The notes under the pieces are model-generated. The model was not told where the DNA came from and searched no databases. It saw only the letters and a list, made by a program, of their open reading frames with translations. Position numbers and translations under genes: made by a program. From contig NC_092336.1 in the NCBI RefSeq assembly GCF_046630445.1, positions 505,687,001 to 505,751,000 on the forward strand: 64,000 bases of DNA, given 5' to 3'. This document shows positions 44,926-57,876 of this stretch, piece by piece. The DNA is from Rutidosis leptorrhynchoides. Its lineage: Eukaryota > Streptophyta > Magnoliopsida > Asterales > Asteraceae. Position 1 is the first letter of the stretch; each line of letters starts with the position of its first letter.

Positions 44926-47240
44926 TTATCGTTCTACGAATCGTTCTACATCATTTATCTTTGTTCTACATGGCGATTATGTAATCTCTAATGTTTTAGA
45001 AATTATGTATTCTAGTTTTAACGGTAAATCAAATGAGTCTAATATCATATTAACTCAATAAATCCATGATTACATCTGAGGAAAATATATATGTAAGTAT
45101 ATTTTCATAAAGATTGTAATTAAAAATTCTTTTGTACAAACTGTTAATGGTGAAAATATTTTAATGGGTAGGTAATACCCTAGAAATATTTAGATTTCAC
45201 ATTAATAAGTTACACTGTACATTCTTCGAATCTGATTCAACAGTCATTAACTATCCTACTTACAACCACAGAAGTACGAATCTGTTCATCACAGAATAAC
45301 CATTTTCATTCAATTTCATATTTGGATTTTGACCTATCAGAATCCAACAAGTGGCATAATGAAGAAAACATTGGATAAAAATAAAATTTGTTAGAAACAA
45401 ACAAATTAACTATGAGAAATTTTGTTAAGAATCCACGCTAACTGTTCCTAGCTAACTGTTCCTAGCTAACTGATTACATTTTATTTATCGCAATTTAATT
45501 ATCGCAATTTATATTCTCGCAATTTTATTTATCATCATTTAATTTCTGTTATTTATTTTACGCACTTTAAATATCGGGACACGTATACAAGGTTTTGACA
45601 TATCATATCGACGCATCTATATATATTATTTGGAATAACTATAGACACTCTATATGCTGTAATGATCGAGTTCGCTATACAGGGTTGAGGTTGATTCTCA
45701 AATAATATATATACTTTGAGTTGTGATCGAGTCTGAGACATGTATATAACGGGTCACGACATGTATTAATTAATTAGAATATAATATATTAAACTATATA
45801 TGAATTGTTAAATTACTAATTGTGGACTGCTAACTGTGGACTAAAAACATTGGACAATTAAAATGAATTAAAATATTGATTATAACATATGAAACTAAAC
45901 ATTTCTTCAAGTTTGCCACTTGATTTCATCTTAAACCTCATTTGTATCTTGACGACTATAATCTGCGTTCAAACCTTTCATGATTTTTGAAAACACCTCA
46001 ATCGAGAGGATGAACCAACCGCATTTCATCTAAAGAAGGAAAGATTTATACATATAGTTATGCATCTGAAAAACTCTCAAAAACTGAGTAAACGTTTAAC
46101 ACGTATCTGTGCTAGCTCCTTTGGCATTGCTATTATCGAAAATAACATTGCATTTCTTTTTCAAATTAGCCAATTTTGTCACAGCTCCAGCAAATCAACT
46201 TCGACTTTCATTAGAATTAGCCTTATTATAACCTCGATATATAAGTTTGCCTCTCGTCATCATTATCAGGGAACCGTTTATATCCCACCGCATTAGCAGT
46301 AAACTTACCAACAACCTTGTTGATCTTTGACTTTCAGAAAAATCATTACATTCATTGAAACCCCATCATATACTCATCTACACCTTGTAACGAGAATTTC
46401 CATACCAATTACCGAGAATCAGCAATCAGTATTTTGAATCTCACAGCGCTTCTACATCAACAGTTATATGTATACATATAACATTTATCTCTGAGAATTA
46501 CTATCTTCCATTCGGAAATTCTGATAAGCACCCAGTCTACGAATCAATACTCAGAATGTTGAAAATGCTGATGAAGCAGCAAAAACTGTAAACGACCTTA
46601 ACAGTCGAAAGTTTGGTAATACAGAATAATGTGTTGGAAAAGCTCAGAAAAAGAGAAGGTTTTTAACTGAAAAACAGATTGAACAAACCATGAAGGAGGC
46701 TGTGGAAAAATCGCAAAGACTAAACCTGCCTTCAAAGAATCCAAATGATTCAGTATCTACTGAAGTCATTAACGAATACCTTGCTCCTAACTCTAACCCC
46801 TTACGGACAATATTCTTCATCATCCTCTGATCTTAGATATTCTAAGATATCATCGTATCTTTCATTATAAATATTCTCGATATTTCTGAAGATATTCTCA
46901 TAACTATTCTTATCTGAAATCATTTATCTCTTCGCGATATCAGTGTTACATCAGAAAGGAAACTGTTTTAGTTTTTAAATTCTGAAAGATTCGAACTTAA
47001 AATATGAATGTTTTTGAAGAAGTGTTGGGAACTGAAGCATGAGTTAGTATAATATAATGACACTTGATCAACGTGATTATATTACAGTAAGTCATGCCGA
47101 GTTTCTAATGAAATATGATGATTCACAGACTATAACGTCATCATGTATCATGTTACACGACTCTTACATTTTACCTAATCTCTGAAAATATTAAGAACAT
47201 ATCTTCCTGATAGTTCCATCTTTTCTATTGAATTCTAGTA
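44926..47240. other. LARD-2 internal region, no coding signal
   Basis: Non-coding and inverted-homologous to LARD-1 1692-3974. It includes the internal polypurine-like motif (TTAATGGGTAGGTAATACCC, 45161-45180), an ATTTATCGCAATTT-type tandem stretch (45478-45570) and the shared module (45575-45765). An ORF at 46060-46296 is not supported. Confidence 0.55.
45575..45765 (+). repeat. Module shared with gypsy-A LTR and LARD-1
   Basis: GGGACACGTATACAAGG to the GGGTCACGACATG region. Same orientation relative to the element as in LARD-1, and homologous to LTR-internal 30838-31030 of gypsy-A. Confidence 0.7.
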
Positions 47241-47244
47241 ATTT

Positions 47245-47414
47245 AACCAATCAAGATCGTGCTGATACAATCTTTCTTAGAACACTAGTCATGTTCATTC
47301 AAAACTTCATACCTACGAATTCTGAATCATTATTCGCTTGACTTAAAGTCGGGAAGAGAAAAACAAAAGGATGGAACTCCAAAATATAAAGGAAATGAAG
47401 AGGGGGATTTATAG
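47245..47414 (-). pseudogene. Remnant of the antisense ORF, with TATA box
   Basis: On the minus strand CACTATAAATCC (about 47403-47414) matches the LARD-1 TATA region, and TTTTGTTTTTCTCTTCCCGA, CAAGCGA and GAATTCGTAGGTATGAA (down to about 47305) match the last third of the LARD-1 antisense ORF. The hydrophobic middle is deleted and no ORF remains. Confidence 0.5.
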
Positions 47415-47734
47415 TGAAATATCCGACAGAGCAATCGAAACAGATTATTGTATTTAACTTAAGAAGATCCTAATTTCTTTAATTACCGAAGAACCAAATC
47501 TTATCATGAAGATTTGCTCCGAATCCCTTGAACTCCAGAAATCAACCATATTTACGTCAAAGGATATAACGAAACATTATTTTCTCATTTTATTTTTTTG
47601 TGATAACTTCACTTATACTCTTCGCGTAATCGAATTGTTTTATCCATATTACTCAATGATTATAAAACTCTAATTTTTAGCTCGAATGCGTCATGAAAAC
47701 ATACTTATTTGTCAGCCATGACCATCCCAATCAA

Positions 47735-47768
47735 ATTTCGGGACGAAATTTCTTTAACGGGTAGGTAC
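47735..47768 (+). other. LARD-2 hairpin and polypurine-like motif
   Basis: AAATTTCG-GGA-CGAAATTT, then TTAACGGGTAGGTAC up to the 3' LTR start at 47769. Confidence 0.75.
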
Positions 47769-50453
47769 TGTGATGACCTGGAAATTTTCGATCAAATTTA
47801 AACCTAATCTTTATATGATTTCGACACGATAAGCAAAGTCTGTTATGTCGAGTCTCAAAAAGTTTTGAACTGTTTACATGGATTCATTTGACCTTGACCA
47901 TTCCCGACGATTCACGGACAATTGTTTGTAAATAAAATGTATAAATATAAATGTAGGTAAATATAATAGTTCAAAATAATCAAATATAATTAAATATGTA
48001 AAATAAGATATAAAATCATTAAATTGTAATTAAAATAAAAATTATATTTAAATATATGAATTCTATATATAATTATAGTGATATAGGTTAAATTGTAATA
48101 TTCAAAATAAGTTATTTTATAATGCATATGATACAGATATGTTACATAATCAATAATATGTAATACTCATATGTTAAATTTAAAATGATTATTATAATAT
48201 CATTATTATATTCAAAATCTATATCAATAATAGTGTTATGAATATTATTACTTTAAAGATATAATCTATAGATGTGAATTTGATATATATAATATAGTAT
48301 TATTGTTGCTAATATTATTTATCATTAGTAATAATTAACATTATTATAATTAGTATTATTATTATTAATAATAATATCAGTATTATTAAAATAATCAGTT
48401 GTAATGAAATTTGAAATATATAATCTGTTATGCTTAATAATATTATTATTATTATCATTTTATATTAATATTATTATTATTCTATTATTATTGTAATTAA
48501 TATTAGTATTCTTATTATTATAAATGTTAACAATATCATTATCATTAATACATTAATAATCATTAATATTAGTTAAATTAGAATTATATAACTATATATA
48601 TGATTACAGACATATATAAATATATATACAGGTAGGCATATATATAAATACTGTATATACGTAAATAAAGACATAGAATTTCGTAGTCTGTTTTCAATCC
48701 TTATCAAGCTGTGTCATAAAGTGTTTCCTACATACAAAATTGGTACAATTTGATTCCATTACAACAAACAAATCCAAAAATCTGTTTAGGGTCGACTTCA
48801 ACTTTTAATTCTTTATTTATTTCTCGTACGTTTGATCCTCCCTGTCGAATCCATCTGCTAGAAAACAATTGATCACCTCAAAATATTGATAAAAGTAATT
48901 CAAGTTTCACCCTCACAATCAATTATCACTTCCACTAATTATTTATTGGATAATGTAGGTATTTTAAAAAAAAAAAAAACTATGTCGATACCTCTGTTTA
49001 GAAACACAAACTGCAAAAAACCACCTTGTGTTCGATTATGTTTAATCGATCACCACCACAAGAACACTCCGCCACCTTCACATTATCTTTAATCATCAAC
49101 CGTCATCTCCATCTTTTTTTTTCTCTTTCTCTTTTGTCCAATAATCATCAAACTGTCACCTTTTATTATTGATAAAATACCCGTTTTGTTGCTACAACCG
49201 TTACTGTTTCAGTCGATGAAGAACACTAGGGACACTGTTACACAACTGCTATCCTACTGCTGCTATATCGTGGATATTCTGTTTTCTTGACGCCATTTAA
49301 CAACCGCTGAGAACCACCACAAACATCATCCTTATATTTTCTTTTCTTCTTCGTTGAACCATAACCCACTTCCATCAACCACCATCTATCTCCTTCTATC
49401 TCTCATCCCTCTCCCTCTCCCTCTTCTATTTTGAAACCGAAATCAAACCACCATCAAACCATTTCGTTCTTGTTTCGTTTGCTAAACCCAAACCGAGAAC
49501 CACCTTCATTAAATCAACCCGTTTTCACTCGTGATCTCTATGTTTTAGTCGATCTAAACACCCACAAATTGCAACTAACTTGCTGTTGTACCTTTCTATT
49601 TGAAATAAACAAACTCTATATTAATATATAGAATGAAACAAAAGTGGTTAAGTGGTCGACATATTGGGTTAAAAGGCGTTCCCTTATTTAAAAAAAAAGG
49701 TAACTTTATGGCATGTGCTGATGATTTAAAAATGGTGCGTTTGAATTCCCATTACTAGACGAACCCCACAAACTTTAATCTATCGTTCAATCTATATTAA
49801 AAATACATGTTATTAGTTTGTCGACTTCTGTTTGTTTCGTGTTTACCTGTACACCGTAACATTTTTTTTATTTTGGGTCAATTAAATTATCTAAGTGGGC
49901 TGTAAGAACATTGGGTTATATGGGCAGCTATACTTGTGTTTTCTGCTTCAATTACTATTAAAATGGTGGTTAGGATGGTAGACGTGATCATAGGATTATG
50001 AAGATGAGGATTATGTTAATAGTACATGAAATAATGATTTCGTGATGATGATAGTATGATAGATGGTGATATTGATAGGATGAAGATAGATAGGTGATGA
50101 TAATGGTAAATATGATGATGGGGTTATAATATATGATGGCGAAAATGTTATGATGATAAGATGATGATAATGGTGAGGTATCATGATGACAAGATGATTC
50201 CATGATGATAACGGGGGTGATGAAGGGTATGATGATTGAATTCGATAATGTTATATGATGATATTGTAATGATGATGATAAACCGGTTCCTACATGTTAA
50301 TTAAATTACGAATTTGAATAGAAGAATGGGAAGCAGAAGGATGGTTTGAGGTGTTTTGGTTGAGCGAGACGTCGCGGGTTCGAGCCCGTGCTACGACACT
50401 ATATTTTTAGCTATTTCCTTAAGGTAGTATACTTATTATTCCTATTATTTTTA

Positions 50454-50508
<55 letters not shown>

Positions 50509-51899
50509 AATAAGTATTATTATCAATAATATCAAAATTATTATCATTATCATTATTATTTTTACTACTAATATCATTATTATTATTATTATTATTAACA
50601 TTACTAACTATAACTATAGTTTTAAATGTATTTTGTATATGAAATATAACTATATTTTTATGATCTTAAACTAAAAAGATAGATATCATAAGATAGATAC
50701 AAACATTAGATATATAAAAGTATATATAATAAGTATACTACTTTTACTAATAAAATACTTTTTGTTCATTTACGTTTTAATATAACTCGAATTTATTAAA
50801 AATATTATCATATTAAAAATTATGAGTATTTAAAAATATTAATACTAAGTATTTATTCAAAATATATTAATAAAGTATATAATATATTACTATTATAACT
50901 TAATGAAATATATAAAATAGAAATATTTAAGTAACTATAAATATTACATTTAATATCACAAGTATATTACTAATATCAAAATATATATTTATTTGAATAT
51001 TATTATATGTGTTAATATGCATACTTGATATAGGTTCGTGAATCCGAGACCAACCCTGCATTGTTCAGTATCGTCGTATGAATATTTTTACTACAAAATA
51101 TTCTATTGTGAGTTTCATTTGCTCCCTTTTTAAATGCTTTTGAAATATATATATTTTTGGGACTGAGAATACATGCGCTGCTTTTATAACTGTTTTACGA
51201 AATAGACACAAGTAATCGAAACTACATTCTATGGTTGAATTGTTATACCGGATATCGCCCTTGTTGAACTTGGTAGCCTAAGAATTGGTGTTTATTATAA
51301 TTGCCACCAATTGACGCGAATCCTAAAGATAGATCTATGAGCTTTGACACGCCCCAGTCAGAGAATTTGAACTGCTTTAGTACTTCGATATTTATATATG
51401 GGGATATTCTAGATGCATTTTGTTAATGTCGGTTACCAGATGTTCAATCCATATGAATGAATTTTAAACACTTGCGAGTGTATGATTATTGAATAAATGA
51501 AATCTTGTGGTCTATTAAAATGATGTAAATGATCGATTATGATAAACTAGTGAACTCACCAACCTTTTGGTTGACACTTGAAAGCATGTTTATTCTCAGG
51601 TTTGAAAGAAATCTTCCGCTGTGCATTTGCTCATTTTAGAGATATTACTTGGAGTCATTCATGGCATATTTCAAAAGACGTTGCATTCGAGTTGTTGAGT
51701 TCATCAAGATTATTACTAAGTCAATTATAGTTAGATATATTATAAAATTGTATGCATGCCGTCAACTTTCGATGTAAAGAAAGTTTTTCTTTTAAAAACG
51801 AATGCAATGTTTGTAAAATGTATCATATAGAGGTCAAGTACCTCGCGATGTAACCAAATGTAATGTATTCGTCCAGATGGATTAGGACGGGTCGTTAAA
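47769..51899 (+). repeat. LARD-2 3' LTR (about 4.1 kb)
   Basis: It starts TGTGATGACCTGG and ends GGGTCGTTAAA at the border with unrelated sequence. It contains AAT/ATT-rich tracts (48300-48560, 50455-50600), the tRNA-like segment (50338-50400) and no credible ORF. It is longer than the LARD-1 LTR mainly through AT-rich expansions. Confidence 0.85.
50338..50400 (+). other. tRNA-like (SINE-like) segment inside the LARD-2 LTR
   Basis: GGTTCGAGCCC is one mismatch from the pol III B box. TGGTTTGAGGTG or TGGTTGAGCGA upstream is A-box-like. It aligns with 6063-6135 of LARD-1 and is followed about 55 bases later by an ATT run (50455-50506). Confidence 0.45.
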
Positions 51900-52060
51900 G
51901 AAGAAACACCCCACAAGCTACAAATCGCGAGATATCCGCAAGACGATGCCATATATTTTAAAAATGACGAGGGCCTTCGACGGGATACCCACGAGATCGT
52001 GGGGAACCCTCTAATAGTTTTTTTTTCCTGTTTACTTCATTATAGTGTTCTTATTAAATA
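51900..52060. other. Flank of LARD-2, unassigned
   Basis: Not copia sequence and no ORF. An AAGAAACACCCC string at the border also occurs in the retroposon at 55946-56172 (AAGAAACACCCCGGCAAGGC), so it may be the remains of a related LINE 3' end; the match is short. Confidence 0.25.
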
Positions 52061-52520
52061 CTCCATCCGTCCCATATTAATTGACTCAGACAAAGAACAC
52101 ACACTTTAAAAAATGTCATTATTACATTGTACATTTTCTTTACTTTATAGTTTTATCTGTTACTTTTTATATATCATTCTGTCATACATACATAAAGAAA
52201 CCGTATAAAGCGGAGGCGGAGCTATGTAGAAGGCAGCGTGGGCACGGGACACCACTGAAATACGCGATGTAATGGAAAAAAATTTAGATTTTTAGCTAGT
52301 GACACTAGCGGATAGTGTAAATTTTTTTGAGTGACACCACTGAAATAAGACATCTAGTAGAATTTTTTTTGAGTTTTAACCGGTGACACCACTGACCACA
52401 AATCCTGGCTCCGCCCCTAGTATAAAGGAACGTTACATTTTTTATTCTTATCTAATTATAGAAGTAAACACTTAATTTGAGATATCCAAATACTAGACAA
52501 TTAATCAGAGACGGCGGGAG
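52061..52520. mobile_element. Stowaway-type MITE (Tc1/mariner)
   Basis: The left end CTCCATCCGTCCCATATTAA and right end (reverse complement CTCCCGCCGTCTCTGATTAA) are diverged Stowaway inverted repeats, flanked by TA on both sides (52059-52060, 52521-52522). The element is about 240 bases once the inserted hAT MITE is taken out, a normal size. No coding capacity. Confidence 0.85.
52211..52419. mobile_element. hAT-type MITE inserted in the Stowaway MITE
   Basis: A 209-base element flanked by the perfect 8-base duplication GTATAAAG (52203-52210, 52420-52427). Ends are CGGAGGCGGAGCTATG and, reverse complement, TAGGGGCGGAGCCAGG. Three copies of ACACCACTGA lie inside. The 8-base duplication and short inverted ends fit hAT. 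Confidence 0.8.
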
Positions 52521-52624
52521 TATTAAAGACATACATAAATAAATATTAAATATGTAATTATTCAATAATCACCATCTCACAAATAAAAAAATAAATAAAA
52601 AAATAAATAAAAAGAATTCATATT

Positions 52625-53713
52625 TTTCCCTTTAAAAAACCTCTCTCTCTCGAAACCATAACATCCTCTTCTTCTTTTCGTTGCTTTGGCCATCGTCAAC
52701 CTATTCCTCATTCGCCGATCACCTCCTTCATTTTTTAGCTTCCGGCTTGTGTTTCTTTTCTAGCCATCGGCATCTCGCCGGTGGTCTGACCGTTTTTTCT
52801 TTGTGTTCAGTTTTCTTGCGACCATTGTGCTCCCCTTTCTTGGTAGCCGAAGTTGGTTCGACGACCATAGCCATTTCCATCGTTGTTCTCGTGGTGGTTT
52901 GGTTGTGGTTGTTTAGGGCTTTTTTGCCGTCTCTTTTTACCCATCACCGATGTTGGCTTCTTTCTCTCTAGCGGTGGTTGGTGGTCTCACAACGTGTCAG
53001 TAGCCACCAGTCGTTTGTTGTAAAAGGGAGTAATTTGCTCCTACTTTCCTCCTATGATCCCCTCTTTGTGGTGGTCCTTCACCAAGTTAGTGGTGGCCTA
53101 CGGAGGCTATCAGATATTGTTTGCAATCGGATGGTTGCTGTGGTGGTCTATCACCTTGTTGGTGGTGGCCACTAGAGTTTTCTGATCAGATTTGATCATG
53201 TGGCGGTTGTTGAGGTGTTTCGTCACCCAATTAGTGATTGTATCTTTCAATGGCTAGAGGTGGCAAGTGAAAAAAGGGGACTAGGGGGTTGGTGGTGGTT
53301 GTGATGTCCATGGTAGTTTTGAATTCTATGTTCCCGTGATTTTGTTTTGTGAGTCTTTTTCTTTTCGGGGGTGCCTTTGGGTTGGGGTCAGGCGAGATCT
53401 CCCCGTTGGAGATCTGATCCCAAATCCGGAGGATGATTTGGATTTTTGCAGATTGGACTCCTTTTGAGACAGCTCGGGTGGTTACATGGTTGATGGGGTT
53501 TCGTGTTTGTTTGATGTGGCGACACTTAGTGTTCTCCCGATAGCCGTCAATGTTTCTTGTTTATGTTATCCGTGTTTATTTATGTTGGAATATGTTTATG
53601 TTAGCTTAGTGTTTTTTCTTATTGTTTTGTCTTTTGACTATCTTTGAATGTTTCTATTGTATCCGCATTTCGAATCCGTTTAATATAATGTTTTTTTTTA
53701 AAAAAAAAAAAGA
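52625..53713 (+). mobile_element. Possible A-tailed retroposon
   Basis: A GT-rich stretch, compositionally unlike the AT-rich surroundings, starts with a CTCTCTCTCTCG run and ends TTTAATATAATG, T9, A12 (to about 53712). Such an end is typical of plant LINE or SINE-like transcripts. ORFs at 52681 and 52978 are open but have no known domain. No convincing target duplication was found, so the borders are uncertain. It could instead be a decayed gene 5' region. Confidence 0.35.
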
Positions 53714-54054
53714 GGAGTAATGTATTTGGAAAGTAATACGGATTCTAAACTTTGTATCCAAGTTATATTGAACAAAAACTCCGTACTCCGGTCATATTTT
53801 TTATATTCTTTTGTGGGAGAAAAAAACTCATATAATTATTAATTTTTTAACTTAAAAACAAAAAAGAATTCATAAAAGCCTGAACTCATCGACCAGATCT
53901 ACCCCCAAACTAAACTAATCACATCAAAGTCATCGACAACAAAGATACCCCGTTACTAAAAATCCCAACTTTTACTAGGGTTTCTGTATTACGATATAAA
54001 ATTCAAGAAAAAACAGGGGATTATATTATATATATAAATAAATAAATTATAGAG
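53714..54054 (+). promoter_or_regulatory. Upstream region and 5' leader of GET3A
   Basis: 340 bases between the A-tail and the ATG. It is AT-rich; the TATATATAAATAAATAAATT string (about 54028-54047) is too near the ATG to be a clear TATA box. No other element can be defended. Confidence 0.3.
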
Positions 54055-57000
54055 ATGGCTGGGCAAGAAGAGATACCAGAAGGAACAATTCAGAATGTAT
54101 TGGAACAAGAAAGTTTAAAATGGGTATTTGTTGGTGGTAAAGGTGGTGTTGGCAAAACAACTTGTAGTTCTATTTTATCAATCTTATTGGCTTCTGTTAG
54201 ATCCTCTGTTCTTATTATTTCAACCGATCCTGCTCATAATTTAAGTGATGCTTTTCAACAAAGATTCACAAAGTCTCCAACTTTGGTTAATGGTTTCTCT
54301 AATTTGTATGCTATGGTTAGTCTTTTCATACTCAATTTCAATTTTCTTTTTTATCCAATTCCAGAATTCTTTCAATTATATTACAATTAGGTTATGAATT
54401 GTGGTTATTTATATTAAAAAGTTTTGATTTTGGGTAATGGGTCTAAATCTTGATATTATGTATTTTGATTGATTTTGGTATATTATGTGAATTGGCTGAG
54501 ATTTAGGGTTTTGTGTGAGGTTGCTTAATTTTTAGACAAGAAACAGGCTGAAGCTTGCTTGCAGTTATTGATATACAAAGGCTTGTCATCATTACATTAT
54601 TATTCTTAAAAAGTCAGAAAATCTGAATCGTAGGTATTCGTAGCTAAAACTTCTAGCTGCAATAATCAACTTTAATGCACCTAAAAACATTCCTTAGTAT
54701 AGATTATAGTGTGCCAGTTTCTCACAGAACGGTAAAAGTTTCAATCTTGTTTGTAGTAATTGAGACAGTTAGAGCTTGTTTACTGCGTTTATTCACCAAT
54801 TTAAGATTCACGATAGTGATGATTAAAGTTTGTATATAACACTTGTTATACTAATAGAATAACTCACACTTTAGCTAACGAGTTCACCATTTATATGCTA
54901 TGACGAGTGTTTTGTAATTAATATAACATTAAGAATTGATTGATTAAGGCGTTTCGGCTATTTGTTAGCTTGTTTGCATTTAGGGTTTACGTGATCTGGA
55001 TTTTCAAGAACGAGTAATTGATTTGAGCTACAACAACTGATATAAACATGTTCTATCACTGATCTGTTTTCCAGGAGGTGGATCCCACAGTGGAGAATGA
55101 AGATACCGGTAGTTCAGATGGAATGGACGGTTTCCTATCAGATTTAGCAAATTCAATTCCCGGAATTGATGAGGCTATGAGCTTTGCTGAGATGCTAAAG
55201 TGAGTGTCAGTTTTTATTAGATTTCAGAAGGACAAAATAACTAACTTAACATCAAAAAGCTTTTAATAATTACTCGGTGTTTACATTGATCCTTGTCATC
55301 CTTTTATTAGATCACTTCCTTAATTTTTAAACAGGATTGTAACCTTGGATCTTCTATAGTTTTAAAATATAAGTAATTTTGAGCTTCTTAGCTCCTTCAT
55401 ATGTTACGTTTTCAGCATTGCTGGAACATTAAGGAAAAAAGAGAGTATTATTTTAAGTATGAGTTATACTTACCCAGTATCATGCATTTGTTATTAAGAT
55501 GTCTAAACCCTTCGATAAAGGTGGAAGGACATATATAATATGCTAAGGGTAATTGGTATACTGCCTTTGAACGTTACGATCAACATCGATCATTAATAAC
55601 TTATTAGGGGACATGAGTTTTGAAACTTAATTTTTGATTTGTATGATTCTATCCTTGATCTTAAATAGTTGTTGATTTCGTGTTTAGGTTGGTGCAAACC
55701 ATGGATTACTCGGTGATTGTTTTTGATACTGCTCCCACTGGTCATACACTTCGTTTGTTGCAGTTTCCATCTACATTAGAGAAAGGTCTTTCCAAAATGA
55801 TGACTTTAAAGAGTAAATTTGGTGGCTTGATTGGTCAGGTATATTTTTCTATGTCTAATACATTACAGGACAAATTAATATGTTTAACACGTGCAAAAAT
55901 ACCAAACAAATTACTAGTTGAACTTACCTCAATACCTCATTACTTTTTTTTTTTTTTTTTTTTTTTTTGCGAAATAACGATAACTTTTATAAAAGCTGAA
56001 AACGCTTTCGAAAAGAAAACGATTTCAACAAGAAGTACAAAAGAAACACCCCGGCAAGGCTCATACCTAGAAAGCGGCTACCAACAAACTATCTATACCA
56101 AGCCTCACTTAACTAAACCGAATGAACCAGAACCAAAAAGACGATACAAAACAAACACCATATACTACAAACCAATACCTCATTACTTGTGCTGGGATTT
56201 CTTTTAACATTTATATTTTGTGGATCACATTTGTATGGTTTAATAAGAAACGAAGACGTAATTACAAGTCCCATTTATATATGGTTGAAAAAAATTAAGA
56301 TGTGATTATGGGTTCCATTTAGTTTAAGTATTAAATGAACAGAACCTCTAAATTCTCTATGTTCAAGGTCATTCATATCTTCATTATTTTTTTTATCTTA
56401 AAACAAGCAATGGGTACCAACAGTCAAATCTTTATTTTTCCTTGGGGAGGTGATTTGTACGCCAATATTGTATTGTTATGTAATAGTACCATAAGCTTTA
56501 AATCTTGTACATTTTGGTGTATCAATCATGTCTTTTGTTCTGTAAATCACTTCCCTTCACCTTGGATCTGGTAAAAAAGGACCTACCATAATTCTTGATT
56601 TAGTAGGACCCAAAAAGACCTTAGATGTGTAGTTTTGTTGTTCTTATTTGTCATACTGATGACATTTAATTAATGGCAGATGACTCGTATGTTTGGTGTT
56701 GGAGAAGAGTTTGGTGAGGATGCAATTTTGGGAAGACTTGAGGGTATGAAAGACGTTATTGAACAAGTGAACAAGCAGTTCAAAGATCCGGTATGCATTA
56801 ATCAGTTAACTCTTTAAAATACCCTTTAATGCAAAATCGGCAAAAATAAATAATTGCAAGTTTTCTTGTGTGATGAACATACCCATCCAGTAAATGTATT
56901 CGAAACTTATTAAAGTTCTACATCTAAACTTATAATCTCTAATGCAGGATTTGACAACTTTTGTATGTGTCTGCATCCCCGAATTCCTCTCGTTATATGA

Positions 57001-57876
57001 GACAGAGAGACTGGTGCAAGAACTGACTAAATTCGAGATCGATACACATAATATCATTATCAACCAAGTGCTTTTTGGCGAAGAAGGTACAGTTTCTCAG
57101 GGTTCAACTGAAGAAAAATTTAGGGATAGTATTCATGTAGCACATTGAATATTTGATTTTGTAGGTGCCGTTTCTGTATAGACACTGCCCGCTGATTAAA
57201 ACACATGAACTAAAATATGTATATAAATTTGATTTTGGTTTTTGATTCCAGGTGTTGAATCGAAGCTGCTCAAAGCTCGGATGAAAATGCAACAAAAATA
57301 CCTAGATCAATTCTACATGTTGTATGATGATTTCAATATTACAAAGTTGCCATTGCTACCACAAGAGGTACATGATCCGTTACTAGTTATGGTTTGCAAT
57401 TTTTATTTTTTTATCAAATAGCCTTAAACGGTACTTTCTGCTTCTAAAAGTCAAAAGATTGACTATTGAGAGTCAATTGACAACCTTTTTACTCTCAATT
57501 ATATGACAACCTTATCATCACTTCTATATTGTCAATATTTGAAACTAAAAAGTTCTAGTTCCGATTGAATTTTGAAATTTTGTACGTAAAAGGTTTGACT
57601 TTTAACAGTAGACTTGCTTCTTAGATGGAACGAAACATAAAAAAGATTGTTAAGTTTATGTAATGATGTGCTAATGAACATTTGTTTCAACAGGTTTGCG
57701 GAGTTGAAGCATTAAAAGCATTTTCACAACATTTCTTGAAACCATATCAACCACTGCTTACTCGAGGTACTGTTCAAGAGCTAGAAGTAAGAATTTCGAG
57801 ACTCCGAGAACAACTTAACGAAGCTGAATCTGAACTAGAAAAGGCAAGAAAAGGGAAACAACCCATTAATGCTTGA
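54055..57876 (+). CDS. GET3A: ATPase GET3A, cytosolic targeting factor for tail-anchored proteins
   Basis: Seven exons with GT..AG borders: 54055-54315, 55075-55199, 55688-55838, 56680-56790, 56948-57086, 57252-57367, 57694-57876, giving 361 residues, close to the usual 350-360. GET3 is a dimeric ATPase that binds the C-terminal membrane anchor of newly made proteins and hands it to the GET1/GET2-type receptor at the ER. Visible are the deviant Walker [10 protein letters not shown] (27-35), switch [11 protein letters not shown] (58-67), switch [10 protein letters not shown] (142-149), INQVLFGEE near the exon 5/6 junction, [10 protein letters not shown], and a coiled-coil C-terminus. No CxxC zinc motif lies after INQVLF, unlike fungal and animal GET3. 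There is no plastid or mitochondrial transit peptide, so it is the cytosolic A type. Frame and catalytic residues are intact. Confidence 0.93.
55946..56172 (-). mobile_element. Short LINE/SINE-type insertion in GET3A intron 3
   Basis: A 227-base insert flanked by the direct repeat CAATACCTCATTACTT (55930-55945 and 56173-56188). On the minus strand it ends in an A run of about 24 (plus-strand T run to 55968). It has no ORF and is probably a 5'-truncated LINE, inserted antisense to the gene. It makes an apparent ORF extension of exon 3 (to 56207) that is not real coding sequence. Confidence 0.8.

Larger units (their letters stand above)
42281..51899 (+). mobile_element. LARD-2: second member of the LARD-1 family, opposite orientation
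   Basis: The 3' LTR is 47769-51899 (TGTGATGACCTGG to GGGTCGTTAAA). The 5' LTR is chimeric: 42281-43180 matches the gypsy-A LTR, and 43181-44050 matches the last 870 bases of the 3' LTR. The primer site is at 44053. The 3.7 kb internal region aligns inverted with LARD-1 and has no pol. It carries accessory ORF1 with one in-frame stop and a decayed antisense ORF. The flanks (CTAAC left, AAGAA right) do not match, so at least one end is not an original insertion border. Confidence 0.85.

Noticed and set aside
48300..50600. CRISPR-like or satellite array
   Set aside because: Only AAT/ATT microsatellite and AT-rich DNA; there are no regularly spaced repeats with unique spacers.
55839..56207. Exon 3 of GET3A extended to 56207
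   Set aside because: The extension runs through a GT splice donor and into a retroposon. The conserved protein continues at 56680.
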